NCBI RefSeq assembly: GCF_023630255.1
Contig: NZ_JALPRS010000003.1
Location: forward strand, 186,001-250,000
Origin: Pontibacter deserti
GTDB lineage: Bacteria; Bacteroidota; Bacteroidia; Cytophagales; Hymenobacteraceae
DNA length: 64,000 bases
Direction: 5' to 3'
Each line of letters begins with the position of its first letter. The stretch's first letter is position 1. Positions 1 through 9,307 of the stretch are shown here, piece after piece. Under the pieces are notes generated by a model. It did no database searches and had not been told where the DNA came from. It saw nothing but the letters and a program-made list of their open reading frames with translations. Position numbers and translations under genes: made by a program.

Positions 1-1
1 A

Positions 2-1033
2 CAACCAGATCCTGAGCTACCGGAGGCTGTACTGCAGGACAAGGTAGTTACAGAAGGATTAACTTACCCATGGGAATTGGTATGGGGAGCAGATAATGCT
101 ATCTGGATGACGGAACGTGGTGGAAAAGTTAGTCGCATTAACCCTGAAACAGGCGCTGTTACGTTAGTTGCAACTATAGATGATGCAGAATCGAGGGGAG
201 AAGGCGGTTTGTTAGGAATGGCGCTGCACCCAAATTTTACATCTACTCCCGAAGTCTTCGTGGTTTATAATTATGTAACAGGAGGTGAATACTCTGAAAA
301 GGTAGTAAAGTACAGGTATAACGGTACTGCTCTCACTGATCCACAAGTAATTTTTGATGGTATAGGTGCTTTAGGTCATCATAACGGCAGCCGTTTAGTG
401 ATTAGCACTGATTTAAAGCTATATATTACTACTGGCGATGCAGGTAGCGAATCGTGGGCACAAAGGCTGGATTCGCCAAACGGAAAAGTATTGCGCATAA
501 ACCTGGATGGTTCTGTACCTGCTGATAACCCAATTAGTGGCAGCCCGATCTGGAGTTTTGGTCACCGTAATGCGCAAGGATTAGTTTTAGTAAATGGTAA
601 ACTATACAGCAGCGAACATGGCCCGGAAAAAGACGATGAAATCAACATCATTCAGAAAGGCAGGAATCATGGCTGGCCAAATGTAAACGGCTTCTGCGAT
701 GAAGAAAGTGAACAAAATTTCTGCGAAGAGAACGATGTGGTAGAGCCATTAAAAGCCTACACGCCAACTATAGCCGTTAGCGGCATGGATTACTATAACA
801 ACGGGCAGATTCCGCAATGGAAGAATTCACTGTTAGTAGCCACATTGAAGGATCAGACGCTATACCAGTTTAAACTAAACGATTCTGGTGATGAAATAAC
901 AGAAACAAACGAGTTCTACAGAAGCAAGTATGGCCGCCTGCGAGATATTTTGGTAGCACCAAACGGCAAAGTTTACCTCTGTACCAGTAACGGCTCAAAT
1001 GATAAAATCATAGAAATTAGCCGCTCTAACTAA
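2..1033 (+). CDS. PQQ-dependent soluble aldose/glucose sugar dehydrogenase family protein (5' end cut by window)
   Basis: The reading frame is open from base 2, so this is the C-terminal 343 residues of a longer protein; a TTG at 77 is internal. The family is a six-bladed beta-propeller that oxidises sugars in the periplasm using PQQ and calcium. Visible family signatures are GLLGMALHPNF, LGHHNGSRL, FGHRNAQGL and SEHGPEKDDEINII followed by GRNHGWP, the typical PQQ/sugar contact region of the YliI/Asd type. The first visible stretch (QPDPELPEAVLQ) resembles the acidic linker that follows a lipoprotein signal, but the signal itself is outside the window. The stop at 1031-1033 is followed by 157 bases with no other gene. 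No PQQ synthesis genes lie nearby, so the cofactor would have to come from elsewhere. Family certain, exact sugar unknown. Confidence 0.85.
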   Translation, partial: QPDPELPEAVLQDKVVTEGLTYPWELVWGADNAIWMTERGGKVSRINPETGAVTLVATIDDAESRGEGGLLGMALHPNFTSTPEVFVVYNYVTGGEYSEKVVKYRYNGTALTDPQVIFDGIGALGHHNGSRLVISTDLKLYITTGDAGSESWAQRLDSPNGKVLRINLDGSVPADNPISGSPIWSFGHRNAQGLVLVNGKLYSSEHGPEKDDEINIIQKGRNHGWPNVNGFCDEESEQNFCEENDVVEPLKAYTPTIAVSGMDYYNNGQIPQWKNSLLVATLKDQTLYQFKLNDSGDEITETNEFYRSKYGRLRDILVAPNGKVYLCTSNGSNDKIIEISRSN

Positions 1034-1190
1034 CCGTTGAAAATTAGACCATTTTCTGCTTATACTTTCCAATTTGGTGATTTTTAAGGTAGTTTTTCAA
1101 CTTTAGTTTCTGCTGCGTTTCACAGGGAACATAAACATAGATTAGATTCAGTTGTTAACTATAAACTGAAATCAACTAAACTATAGAGCT

Positions 1191-1343
1191 ATGGCAAACG
1201 CATCAAAAACGAACAGCAGCAAATCCTCAGATAAAGACCCGTGCTGGAAAGGCTACGAACAGGTAGGTATGAAAAGTAAGGACGGCAAACAGGTGCCGAA
1301 TTGTGTTCCTGAAAACAAGTCTTCTTCAAAAAAGAAAAGCTAA
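1191..1343 (+). CDS. 50-residue conserved small protein with DPCWKGYEQVGMK...VPNCVP motif
   Basis: ATG at 1191, TAA at 1341-1343. The protein has a Ser/Lys/Asn-rich start (about residues 1-15), a core DPCWKGYEQVGMKSKDGKQ ending in VPNCVP (16-40), and a Lys/Ser tail. A DxCWKGYxxxGxKxKxGxxVPNCVP core recurs in small proteins of Bacteroidota and as a tail element in marine phage and virus proteins; I know of no assigned function. The two cysteines and one tryptophan are the conserved positions. It stands alone with its own terminator 22 bases downstream. AACTATA heptamers precede the start. I am fairly sure it is a real gene because the core motif is recognisable. Confidence 0.75.
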   Translation: MANASKTNSSKSSDKDPCWKGYEQVGMKSKDGKQVPNCVPENKSSSKKKS

Positions 1344-1364
1344 CTTAAGTAAACTATAAAGTAT

Positions 1365-1391
1365 AAAGCCCCGCTTAAAACGGGGCTTTTT
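1365..1391 (+). terminator. Rho-independent terminator of the 50-residue gene
   Basis: Stem AAAGCCCCG / CGGGGCTTT with a 7-base loop (CTTAAAA), followed by more T. It starts 22 bases after the stop codon. Confidence 0.85.
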
Positions 1392-1583
1392 TGTTGAAGC
1401 ACTTTTATGCCACTGCTGTTGTTAGCTATAACAGGTGCCGGTAAGCATTTTGAGTTTATAAGAATGAGCAAAATTGCCTAACTTTACCGGCTTAGTATCA
1501 AAACTATAAAGTATGGCCTCAAAACCTATAGTTTATAGTTTTGGAAACTGTGAATTCGTGAGATAAAGATAAACCTGAAAACG

Positions 1584-4500
1584 GTGAAGTATAACGAGTA
1601 TAAAAATCTGAATTACGCCAAGCTTGGCGAAGACGTACTGGCTTTCTGGAAAGAGCACAACATCTTCCAGAAGTCGGTTGCGACGCGTGAGGGCAATGAT
1701 AACTTCGTGTTTTACGAAGGCCCGCCATCTGCAAATGGTACGCCGGGTATTCACCACGTAATGGCCCGCGCAGTTAAGGATATTTTCTGCCGCTACAAAA
1801 CACTGAAAGGCTACCAGGTAAACCGCAAAGGCGGCTGGGACACACACGGCCTTCCGGTAGAACTGCAGGTTGAAAAAGAACTGGGTATTACCAAAGAAGA
1901 TATCGGTAAGAAGATAACGGTAGAAGAGTACAACCAGCGCTGCCGCGAAACGGTCATGCGTTTCAAAGATCAGTGGGATGATCTGACCGAGAAAATGGGT
2001 TACTGGGTAGACCTGGACAATCCATATATTACCTTCGAGAACGAATACATCGAATCTTGCTGGGCACTGCTGAAGCGTTTGTACGATAAAGGCTACCTAT
2101 ACAAAGGGTATACCATCCAACCATATTCGCCGGGTGCTGGTACAGGTCTTAGTTCGCACGAGCTGAACCAGCCGGGTTGTTACCAAATGGTAAAAGACAC
2201 CACCATTGTAGCACAATTCGAGATCAAGAAGATCACCCGAAACATGTTCCTTTTCGAGAACGAGGAGGAGCCGGTATACTTCCTTGCCTGGACGACCACG
2301 CCTTGGACGCTTCCGGCTAACACGGCGCTGGCTGTTGGGAAAGGCATAAAGTATGTGAAGGTGAAAACCTACAACCTGTATACTTATGCGCCTATCTCGG
2401 TTATACTTGCCAAAGACCTGGTAAGCCGTTACTTCAACGACAAAGCCAAAGACCTTGCCCTGGCAGACTATAACCCGGGTGATAAACTGGTGCCGTTCAA
2501 AGTGGTGGAAGAGTTTGTTGGAGCCGATTTAGCAGGAGTGGAGTATCACCAGCTGATGCCTTACGTGCAGCCGGATAAGCCAGCTTTCAGAGTAGTGGTT
2601 GGTGATTTCGTGACTACCGAGGATGGTACAGGTATCGTGCATATCTCGCCAACATTCGGTGCCGACGACTTTAGAGTTGCCGCTCAGAACGACATACCGG
2701 CCCTGCTGGTAACCGATGAGAATGGCAAACCTATGCCGCTGGTTGATAAGCAGGGTCGCTTCGTGAAAGAGGTAACCGATTTTGCCGGCATGTACGTGAA
2801 GAACTACGATGGTCAGGATGAGTCTGCTGCTGACTATAAGCCAACCGACGTTAAAATTGCCATCAAATTAAAAGAAGAAGGCAAAGCTTTCAAAGTAGAG
2901 AAATACGAGCACACGTACCCGCACTGCTGGAGAACTGATAAGCCGGTACTTTACTATCCGCTGGATAGTTGGTTCATCAAAACAACTGCAGTTAAGGAAA
3001 GAATGATCGAGCTGAACAAGACGATCAACTGGAAACCGGAATCTACGGGTACAGGCCGTTTTGGTAACTGGCTCGAGAACCTGGTAGACTGGAACCTGTC
3101 GCGTTCGCGCTACTGGGGTACGCCACTACCTATCTGGAGAACCGAAGATGGTGAAGAAGAGATCTGCATTGGCTCTATACATGAGCTAACTGAGCAGATA
3201 GACCGTGCTGTTGATAGAGGCTTTATGGATGCGGCCGTTGAGATAAACGACCTGCACCGCCCTTACGTGGATAACATCGTGTTGGTAAGCCCATCAGGTA
3301 AAGCAATGTACAGAGAGCCAGACCTTATCGACGTTTGGTTCGACTCTGGCGCGATGCCTTATGCACAGTGGCACTACCCGCTTGAGAACAAAGATATATT
3401 CGAGCAGAACTTCCCGGCAGATTATATTGCAGAAGGTGTTGACCAGACCCGTGGCTGGTTCTTTACGCTGCATGCGCTGGCTGTAATGTTGGAGGATAGC
3501 GTGGCTTACAAGAACGTAATCGCAAACGGACTGGTGCTGGATAAGAACGGAAACAAGATGAGCAAGCGCTTAGGCAACGCTATCGACCCGTTTGACATGA
3601 TCGGTACCTATGGCCCGGATGCCGTGCGTTGGTACATGATCGCGAATGCGCCACCTTGGGATAACCTGAAATTCAATGCAGATGGTGTAGTGGAGACACA
3701 GCGCCGTTTCTTCGGAACGCTGCAGAACACGTACTCTTTCTTCGCGCTGTACGCGAACCTGGATAACTTCACTTATGCCGAAGCCGATGTGCCGTTGGAG
3801 CGCAGAACAGAAAGCGATCGCTGGATTATCTCGAAACTGAACACGCTGGTGCAGGACGTAGACGCGTACTTCAACGACTACGACCCAACTAAAGCTGCCC
3901 GCGCAATTCAGGATTTCGTGACCGATGACCTGAGTAACTGGTACGTGCGCCTGAACCGCAAACGTTTCTGGAAAGGTGAGTACAACGAAGATAAGATAGC
4001 CGCTTACCAGACACTTTATACTTGTTTGGAAACTATAGCTAAACTTGCTTCGCCTATAGCGCCGTTCTATACCGAGCAATTGTTCCGAGATCTGAACAGC
4101 GTGAGCGGTAAAAACAAGGTAGAGTCAGTGCACCTGGCTTACTATCCTGAAGTAAGTTTAACAGCTATAGATAAAGACCTGGAAGAGCGCATGGCGCTGG
4201 CACAGTCGGTATCATCGCTGGTACACTCGCTGCGCAAGAAACATATGATCAAAGTTCGTCAGCCGTTGCAGCGTATACTTATACCTGTACTTAGCGAGCA
4301 CACGCGCCACCAGATCCAGGCAGTTGAAGACCTGATCATGAGTGAAGTGAACGTGAAGCATATTGAGTACATCGATGATACTTCCGGCATTTTGGTGAAG
4401 AAGATCAAGCCTAACTTCAAGAAGCTGGGTCAGGTGTTCGGTCCGAAAATGAAACTGGTAGCTGCTGCCGTACAGCAAATGAACCAAGAAGACATCGCCA

Positions 4501-4934
4501 AACTGGAACGTGAAGGTGGTTTTGAAGTACTGATCGGGGACGATGAAACGGCCGTGCTGACGCCGGATGATGTGGAGATCTCTTCGGAAGACATACCAGG
4601 TTGGTTAGTAGCCAGCGAAGGTAAACTGACAGTTGCCCTGGATGTAACTATAACCGAAGAACTGAAGCAGGAAGGTATAGCCCGCGACCTGGTTAACCGT
4701 ATCCAGAACCTGCGCAAGGACACCAACCTGGAAGTTCAGGACAAGATCCATATCCAGATGCAGCCATCGGCAGAGGAAGTGAACGCAGCCGTTGAGAACT
4801 TCAGAGACTACATCTGTGCTGAAACACAGGCGTTGAGCCTTGCTATAGTAGATGGCCTGGCTGACGGTACGTTGCTGGAAATGGACGAGTACCAGATCTA
4901 CTTGCAGATCAGAACAGAAGCTGTAACCGTTTAA
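1584..4934 (+). CDS. ileS: isoleucyl-tRNA synthetase
   Basis: Charges tRNA-Ile with isoleucine in the cytoplasm. A GTG start at 1584 gives MKYNEYKNLNYAKLGEDVL, the usual N-terminus of Bacteroidota IleRS. The class I HIGH-type motif is GIHH (residues 55-58, inside NGTPGIHHVM) and the KMSKS motif is KMSKR (658-662). WDTHGLPVE and the WTTTPWTLPANTALAV editing-domain signature are intact. At 1116 residues it is longer than the roughly 940-residue bacterial type and matches the eukaryote-like type 2 IleRS, which is known for low sensitivity to mupirocin; that sensitivity is inferred from type only. No T-box leader is seen in the 240 bases upstream. A terminator follows, then lspA, so it is probably monocistronic. 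Confidence 0.97.
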   Translation: MKYNEYKNLNYAKLGEDVLAFWKEHNIFQKSVATREGNDNFVFYEGPPSANGTPGIHHVMARAVKDIFCRYKTLKGYQVNRKGGWDTHGLPVELQVEKELGITKEDIGKKITVEEYNQRCRETVMRFKDQWDDLTEKMGYWVDLDNPYITFENEYIESCWALLKRLYDKGYLYKGYTIQPYSPGAGTGLSSHELNQPGCYQMVKDTTIVAQFEIKKITRNMFLFENEEEPVYFLAWTTTPWTLPANTALAVGKGIKYVKVKTYNLYTYAPISVILAKDLVSRYFNDKAKDLALADYNPGDKLVPFKVVEEFVGADLAGVEYHQLMPYVQPDKPAFRVVVGDFVTTEDGTGIVHISPTFGADDFRVAAQNDIPALLVTDENGKPMPLVDKQGRFVKEVTDFAGMYVKNYDGQDESAADYKPTDVKIAIKLKEEGKAFKVEKYEHTYPHCWRTDKPVLYYPLDSWFIKTTAVKERMIELNKTINWKPESTGTGRFGNWLENLVDWNLSRSRYWGTPLPIWRTEDGEEEICIGSIHELTEQIDRAVDRGFMDAAVEINDLHRPYVDNIVLVSPSGKAMYREPDLIDVWFDSGAMPYAQWHYPLENKDIFEQNFPADYIAEGVDQTRGWFFTLHALAVMLEDSVAYKNVIANGLVLDKNGNKMSKRLGNAIDPFDMIGTYGPDAVRWYMIANAPPWDNLKFNADGVVETQRRFFGTLQNTYSFFALYANLDNFTYAEADVPLERRTESDRWIISKLNTLVQDVDAYFNDYDPTKAARAIQDFVTDDLSNWYVRLNRKRFWKGEYNEDKIAAYQTLYTCLETIAKLASPIAPFYTEQLFRDLNSVSGKNKVESVHLAYYPEVSLTAIDKDLEERMALAQSVSSLVHSLRKKHMIKVRQPLQRILIPVLSEHTRHQIQAVEDLIMSEVNVKHIEYIDDTSGILVKKIKPNFKKLGQVFGPKMKLVAAAVQQMNQEDIAKLEREGGFEVLIGDDETAVLTPDDVEISSEDIPGWLVASEGKLTVALDVTITEELKQEGIARDLVNRIQNLRKDTNLEVQDKIHIQMQPSAEEVNAAVENFRDYICAETQALSLAIVDGLADGTLLEMDEYQIYLQIRTEAVTV

Positions 4935-4944
4935 ACTATAGTAG

Positions 4945-4982
4945 AAAGCACCAGTTGGCTCTAAGCTGATTGGTGCTTTTAC
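4945..4982 (+). terminator. Terminator of ileS
   Basis: AAAGCACCA pairs with TGGTGCTTT around an 18-base central part that itself contains AGTTGGCT/AGCTGAT complementarity, followed by T-rich sequence. It begins 11 bases after the ileS stop. Confidence 0.75.
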
Positions 4983-5095
4983 CTTTATTATAAGTATACT
5001 TGCAGCTCTGAGAGCAAATAAGTGAAGGTATAAAACATGTCTAACATCTAATATCTTTATACTTGGGTCTCTAAAAAGCTGCTTACCTAACACAC

Positions 5096-5713
5096 ATGAA
5101 ATACTGGAAATTTTACCTGCTCAGCCTACTTGTAATCCTGATTGACCAGGCCGTAAAGCTGATCGTGCATTACAACATGGAAATGGGCCTGCCAGGCGAG
5201 ATCCACGTTATCGGCGACTTTTTTAAACTGCACTATACCCTAAACCCGGGTATGGCTTTTGGCGTGGAATTGGGCTCTGAATACGGTAAACTTATACTTA
5301 CACTGTTCCGCCTGGTAGCCATGTTTGGTATCGGGTATTACTTATACTATCTGGTTAAGCATAATGCTCCGCAAGGCCTTATATGGTGCATTGCCCTTAT
5401 TCTTGGCGGTGCTATTGGTAACCTGGTTGACAGTACGTTCTATGGTGTGTGGTTTGATAATGCCCTGTATGGCTCCTCTACACCATGGTTTCATGGGCAG
5501 GTAATCGATATGTTCTACTTGGATATCTGGGAAGGCATTATCCCGCACTGGGTTCCTATAATAGGGGGTAAGCCCATGTCGTTGTGGCCGATCTTTAACA
5601 TAGCCGATGCCGCTATCTTTATCGGTGTACTCATGATCCTGTTCAACCAGAAGCGCTTTTTTGGGGAGCACCACGAGCAGGAGCACAAAACTGTGCAACA
5701 GCAAGGTTTGTAA
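5096..5713 (+). CDS. lspA: lipoprotein signal peptidase (signal peptidase II)
   Basis: Inner-membrane aspartyl protease that removes the signal peptide of diacylglyceryl-modified prolipoproteins. Four hydrophobic segments are visible (about 4-24, 65-87, 94-112, 165-184). Family blocks are NPGMAFG (50-56), GGAIGNLVD (104-112), QVIDMF with Asp138 and FNIADAAI with Asp171; the last two aspartates correspond to the catalytic pair. At 205 residues it is longer than the 160-residue E. coli enzyme because of an insert between GNLVD and VIDMF (about 117-135) and another around 143-163, which is usual in Bacteroidota. Its substrates in this window include the proteins at 6626, 35829 and 56139. A bidirectional terminator separates it from the convergent neighbour. 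Confidence 0.95.
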   Translation: MKYWKFYLLSLLVILIDQAVKLIVHYNMEMGLPGEIHVIGDFFKLHYTLNPGMAFGVELGSEYGKLILTLFRLVAMFGIGYYLYYLVKHNAPQGLIWCIALILGGAIGNLVDSTFYGVWFDNALYGSSTPWFHGQVIDMFYLDIWEGIIPHWVPIIGGKPMSLWPIFNIADAAIFIGVLMILFNQKRFFGEHHEQEHKTVQQQGL

Positions 5714-5730
5714 GCTAGAGTATAAACTAT

Positions 5731-5769
5731 AAAAAAGGGGCTGTTCCATGTGGAGCAGCCCCTTTTTTA
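5731..5769. terminator. Bidirectional terminator between lspA and the minus-strand gene
   Basis: A run of six A, a stem GGGGCTG...CAGCCCC extended inward by TTCCA/TGGAG with one wobble, and a run of six T. It serves both convergent genes; the minus-strand stop codon (5767-5769) lies in the T run. The hairpin top contains TGTTCCATGTGGAGCA, which resembles parS. Confidence 0.9.
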
Positions 5770-6486
5770 TAGTTCTACCTCGACGGCATGTGTCAAATCT
5801 AATGGGGATAGCAAAATAACCTTATCAAAAGAATGTTCAAAAGGAGGTAAAGAGTTTAGTTGCTGCAAATCATAGCTTGTCAATCCATAGCTTATATAAT
5901 CAACTAGAATAAGCCACCAAGAATCAAACTTTTCAAGCTGGGGATTAACTTTAGTTTGTTTCTCATTAATTATGACTTCTAAATTTTTATAGATATTTGA
6001 AACAACTCCACCACCTGAATCAGCATCAACAATAGCACCTAAATGATAAGCACTTTCAAGTACTGTTGATGCTGGTAACATTTCTAGCTTTAAATTCTTG
6101 AAATAAAGTGTTTTTGAAGTATCCAAGCTATCTAGATGATCATCTAAAGCCTGCTTTAGTTTTCGAAGGAGGTTTTTATTTGGGTTAATAGGTCTCCTGA
6201 AGTTAATCATTACAAAAGCTGACTTATCAAAGTCAATCTTATTATAAGATTTAAGCAGAGAATTGATTTTAGGAATTAGGTTAAAATCTACTTGTTCAAG
6301 AGGTTCTGTTTTAGCACTTGTTATATAATGCTGATTCAACCTACGAACTTCAATACCTATAGAACCTCTAATAGAAAAGTCAGGAGGGATATTTCTATTA
6401 TTCCCCTGTTTATTGGGCTCGTATTGAATTTCTTCATAAGCCTTGTAGGTAAGATAATTGAAGACTATTTCTTCCTCTCTATTCAT
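5767..6486 (-). CDS. hypothetical protein, possible PD-(D/E)XK nuclease fold, AT-rich
   Basis: 239 residues, start ATG at 6486. I do not recognise a named family. Residues 34-50 read PPDFSI, then a short gap, then IEVRRL: a P-P-D followed ten residues later by E-x-R, with hydrophobic strands on both sides and an upstream helix with Glu19. That pattern resembles the PD-(D/E)XK core with Arg in place of Lys. The rest is Lys/Asn-rich with a strand-rich middle and SWWLILVDYISYGL near residue 190. Base composition is clearly AT-richer than lspA and ileS, and codon use differs, which suggests transfer. It is isolated, convergent with lspA and divergent from the lipoprotein at 6626, with no methylase or partner next to it. 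Gene reality is likely; the function is a guess. Confidence 0.65.
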   Translation of the reverse strand: MNREEEIVFNYLTYKAYEEIQYEPNKQGNNRNIPPDFSIRGSIGIEVRRLNQHYITSAKTEPLEQVDFNLIPKINSLLKSYNKIDFDKSAFVMINFRRPINPNKNLLRKLKQALDDHLDSLDTSKTLYFKNLKLEMLPASTVLESAYHLGAIVDADSGGGVVSNIYKNLEVIINEKQTKVNPQLEKFDSWWLILVDYISYGLTSYDLQQLNSLPPFEHSFDKVILLSPLDLTHAVEVEL

Positions 6487-6625
6487 AGTTCAATAGTGTC
6501 TTTCTACTATAGCTAACACTCTATAAAATTAATCTAAAATAAGCAGGTGCATTGTCTAAATCACATAACTTCCACTTATATTTCGTGCATTTTTGTCAGT
6601 AATTATACTTTCAACCTTATACTAA

Positions 6626-7390
6626 ATGAAATTAAGTAAACTTTTAGCCGCTACTGTTTTATCTGTAAGCCTGTATTCCTGTGGTTGCGAAGACGTGAAC
6701 CTGGGCAATATGGAATTCACAGATGAGCTAACACCCTTCCTGCCTGTCGAGTTAACAAATGGCAAGAGCTATTACGCGACGATAGATAATGCCAAACTGC
6801 AGATGAATTACCAGACCTCAGACGGATTTAATGACGTTACACTACCTGCAGGAAGAATAAATTATTCGGGTAAATTTGACCTCAACTCTTGCAACGAATA
6901 TTATACAGCCAAGGAAAAGGTTTATATGGTTCAGGTCGGGCCCAACAAGGAGTTAAGCTTTATACAAGTCTTTAGAAAGGATGCAAGCAAAGACCGGATA
7001 AACGATATTGATGATAAGAATGATGTTGGGGATATAATTGAGTTTTTTACAGAGTACAAAAATATATTTCCGGAACCAATTCCAGACCGTGGAACTATGA
7101 TCGGTAGTTATACGACAAGTCGGACATTTTACTTTAAAGATGCCAACGCTACAACAATTGAAAGGGGAAACTATATGCAGGAATTCTTACCCACTGTAAC
7201 TCTTAATGGGGTAGAACACAAAAATGTTTACCACGTGTACATAAAAGAGCCGCATTTCGAGAGCTATGAGCCAAGCGATAACGGGAAATATCCGCTGGAT
7301 TATGTACAGGGCCTGTATATTAAAGAAGGCATAGGTGTGATTAATTTTTATACTTATAGAGGCAAGCAGATAGATATAACAATAGAATAG
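6626..7390 (+). CDS. hypothetical lipoprotein
   Basis: 254 residues from ATG 6626. The N-terminus is a type II signal: KLSK, a hydrophobic stretch (5-17), then lipobox LYSCG with the lipidated Cys at about 19. The mature part is soluble and strand-rich with many Asp, Asn and Tyr (for example DKNDVGD, YVQGLYIKEG) and no motif that I recognise. Probably exported to the periplasmic face of a membrane after LspA cleavage. It stands alone: 139 bases separate it from the divergent gene upstream and 51 from the ABC ATPase downstream, and no terminator is visible between the two plus-strand genes, so they may be co-transcribed. Confidence 0.75.
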   Translation: MKLSKLLAATVLSVSLYSCGCEDVNLGNMEFTDELTPFLPVELTNGKSYYATIDNAKLQMNYQTSDGFNDVTLPAGRINYSGKFDLNSCNEYYTAKEKVYMVQVGPNKELSFIQVFRKDASKDRINDIDDKNDVGDIIEFFTEYKNIFPEPIPDRGTMIGSYTTSRTFYFKDANATTIERGNYMQEFLPTVTLNGVEHKNVYHVYIKEPHFESYEPSDNGKYPLDYVQGLYIKEGIGVINFYTYRGKQIDITIE

Positions 7391-7441
7391 CTAATACGCT
7401 AAAAACTCTTATTTTTACCTGAAGCTATAACCCGATTTACC

Positions 7442-9271
7442 TTGACTACGCCAAAACCTATACTTAAAGTAACTGACCTGGAAACTGTTTTCTCCACGCA
7501 CCGCGGCACTACCAAAGCTGTGGACAAGGTATCGTTTGAGGTATACCCTGGCGAAACAGTAGCTATAGTTGGGGAGTCAGGTTCAGGTAAGTCGGTAACG
7601 TCGCTCTCGGTAATGCGGCTTATCAATACACCACCGGGTAGAATAGCAGGAGGTACCGCTATTTTCCAGTCAGAGAAGTTCGGGGAAGTAGACTTGTTTC
7701 AGTTGCCGGAAAAGCAGATGCAGCAGATCCGTGGGAATGATATTTCGATGATCTTCCAGGAGCCGATGTCGTCGCTGAACCCGGTTTATACCTGTGGAAA
7801 ACAAGTAGCGGAAGTGTTGCTGCTACACAGGGATATTTCAGAAAAAGAAGCCAAGGAACGAACTATAGCCCTTTTTGAGAAAGCTAAGCTTCCGCGACCA
7901 GAGAAAATTTACGACGCTTATCCACATGAAATTTCAGGTGGGCAGAAGCAGCGTGTAATGATTGCCATGGCCATGGCCTGTGAGCCCAGCATACTAATAG
8001 CCGATGAGCCAACCACTGCCCTGGATGTAACGGTGCAGGCACGCATGCTGCAGTTGATCGATGAGCTACGTGTAAAAGAAAACACAGCCGTTCTGTTCAT
8101 TACCCACGACTTAGGTGTAGTGGCCGAAATTGCCGATCGCATATTGGTGATGTATAAAGGCAAAGTGGTAGAGCAGGGTAATGTGCTGGATATCTTTACC
8201 AATCCGCAGCACCCTTATACCAAAGGCTTACTCGCCTGCCGACCAAAGTTATCTGCCAAGCCACAGTCTATACTTCCAACAGTTTCGGATTTCATGCTGG
8301 AAGACGAGTTTGGTAACATCATCGAGCGAAAGAAAGAAGTTGTGGAGCCATCGCTGGTTGATGTAGTGAATAGCTATGTTGGCACCGTTACCGATATAAA
8401 ACACCAGCAGGAAAATAAGCAGAAGCCACCCTTACTAAAGGTAGAGAACCTGAAAGTATACTTCCCGATAAAGAAAGGCTTCTTTGGCCGTACCACAGAT
8501 TATGTAAAAGCTGTGGATGGGGTTAGCTTTAATGTAAAACCCGGCGAAACAATTGGTTTGGTAGGAGAATCGGGTTGTGGTAAAACTACATTGGGTCGGG
8601 CCTTGCTTCGTTTAGTTGAGCCAACCGAAGGAAGCATAATCTTCAACGGGCGCGACATTGCCCAGCTTAGCTCGGAAGAGCTTCGCAAAAGCCGCCGTGA
8701 TTTCCAGATGATCTTCCAGGATCCGTACGCCTCTTTGAACCCGATGCATACAGTGGGCGAAGCCATTATGGAGCCAATGCGTGTGCATAAACTATACGCC
8801 AGCGACAAGGAACGCAAAGCTAAAACAATGGAACTGCTTGATAAGGTAGGACTTACGGCAGAGCACTTTCAGCGTTATCCACATGAGTTTTCTGGTGGGC
8901 AGCGGCAGCGTATAAGTATAGCCAGGGCATTGGCCTTACAGCCAAAATGTATTATCTGTGATGAATCCGTATCAGCACTGGATGTATCGGTGCAGGCGCA
9001 GGTGCTTAATTTGCTGAATCAGCTGAAGCACGAATTCCAGATGACCTACATCTTCATCACCCACGATCTGTCGGTGGCCAAATATATGTCGGACCGCATT
9101 CTGGTGATGAGCAAAGGCCAGATCGTGGAAAGTGGAACGCCGCAGCAATTATACCTGAATCCACAGCAGGAATATACCCGCACCCTTATCAGCGCCATCC
9201 CGAAAGGCGAGCCGGAAGATATCATCAGAGCGCAGGAGAAACGCGACCTAATGAAAGCGGGACAGTTATAG
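7442..9271 (+). CDS. dipeptide/oligopeptide-type ABC transporter, fused DppD-DppF ATP-binding protein
   Basis: 609 residues with two complete ATPase halves, like E. coli GsiA. First half: Walker A GESGSGKS (44-51), signature ISGGQKQR near 164, Walker B ILIADEPTTALD. Second half: Walker A GESGCGKT near 374, signature FSGGQRQR near 483, Walker B CIICDESVSALD. HPYTKGLLACRP and QEYTRTLISAIP after the halves are the oligopeptide-permease C-terminal extensions. It would power uptake of peptides or related solutes through a membrane permease pair. No permease or binding protein lies in the window, so partners are unlinked. TTG at 7442 is the only plausible start before MTTPKPILKV; no in-frame ATG lies upstream. 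Confidence 0.93.
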   Translation: MTTPKPILKVTDLETVFSTHRGTTKAVDKVSFEVYPGETVAIVGESGSGKSVTSLSVMRLINTPPGRIAGGTAIFQSEKFGEVDLFQLPEKQMQQIRGNDISMIFQEPMSSLNPVYTCGKQVAEVLLLHRDISEKEAKERTIALFEKAKLPRPEKIYDAYPHEISGGQKQRVMIAMAMACEPSILIADEPTTALDVTVQARMLQLIDELRVKENTAVLFITHDLGVVAEIADRILVMYKGKVVEQGNVLDIFTNPQHPYTKGLLACRPKLSAKPQSILPTVSDFMLEDEFGNIIERKKEVVEPSLVDVVNSYVGTVTDIKHQQENKQKPPLLKVENLKVYFPIKKGFFGRTTDYVKAVDGVSFNVKPGETIGLVGESGCGKTTLGRALLRLVEPTEGSIIFNGRDIAQLSSEELRKSRRDFQMIFQDPYASLNPMHTVGEAIMEPMRVHKLYASDKERKAKTMELLDKVGLTAEHFQRYPHEFSGGQRQRISIARALALQPKCIICDESVSALDVSVQAQVLNLLNQLKHEFQMTYIFITHDLSVAKYMSDRILVMSKGQIVESGTPQQLYLNPQQEYTRTLISAIPKGEPEDIIRAQEKRDLMKAGQL

Positions 9272-9307
9272 TTTAAAACATAACGATTTCTTAATAGCTT
9301 ATTGAAA

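Noticed and set aside
1344..1583. T-box or other leader before ileS
   Set aside because: No conserved T-box sequence or antiterminator pair is visible; T-boxes are not expected in Bacteroidota.
3570..4079. 169-codon minus-strand frame within ileS
   Set aside because: Antisense shadow of a conserved enzyme; no start context or family.
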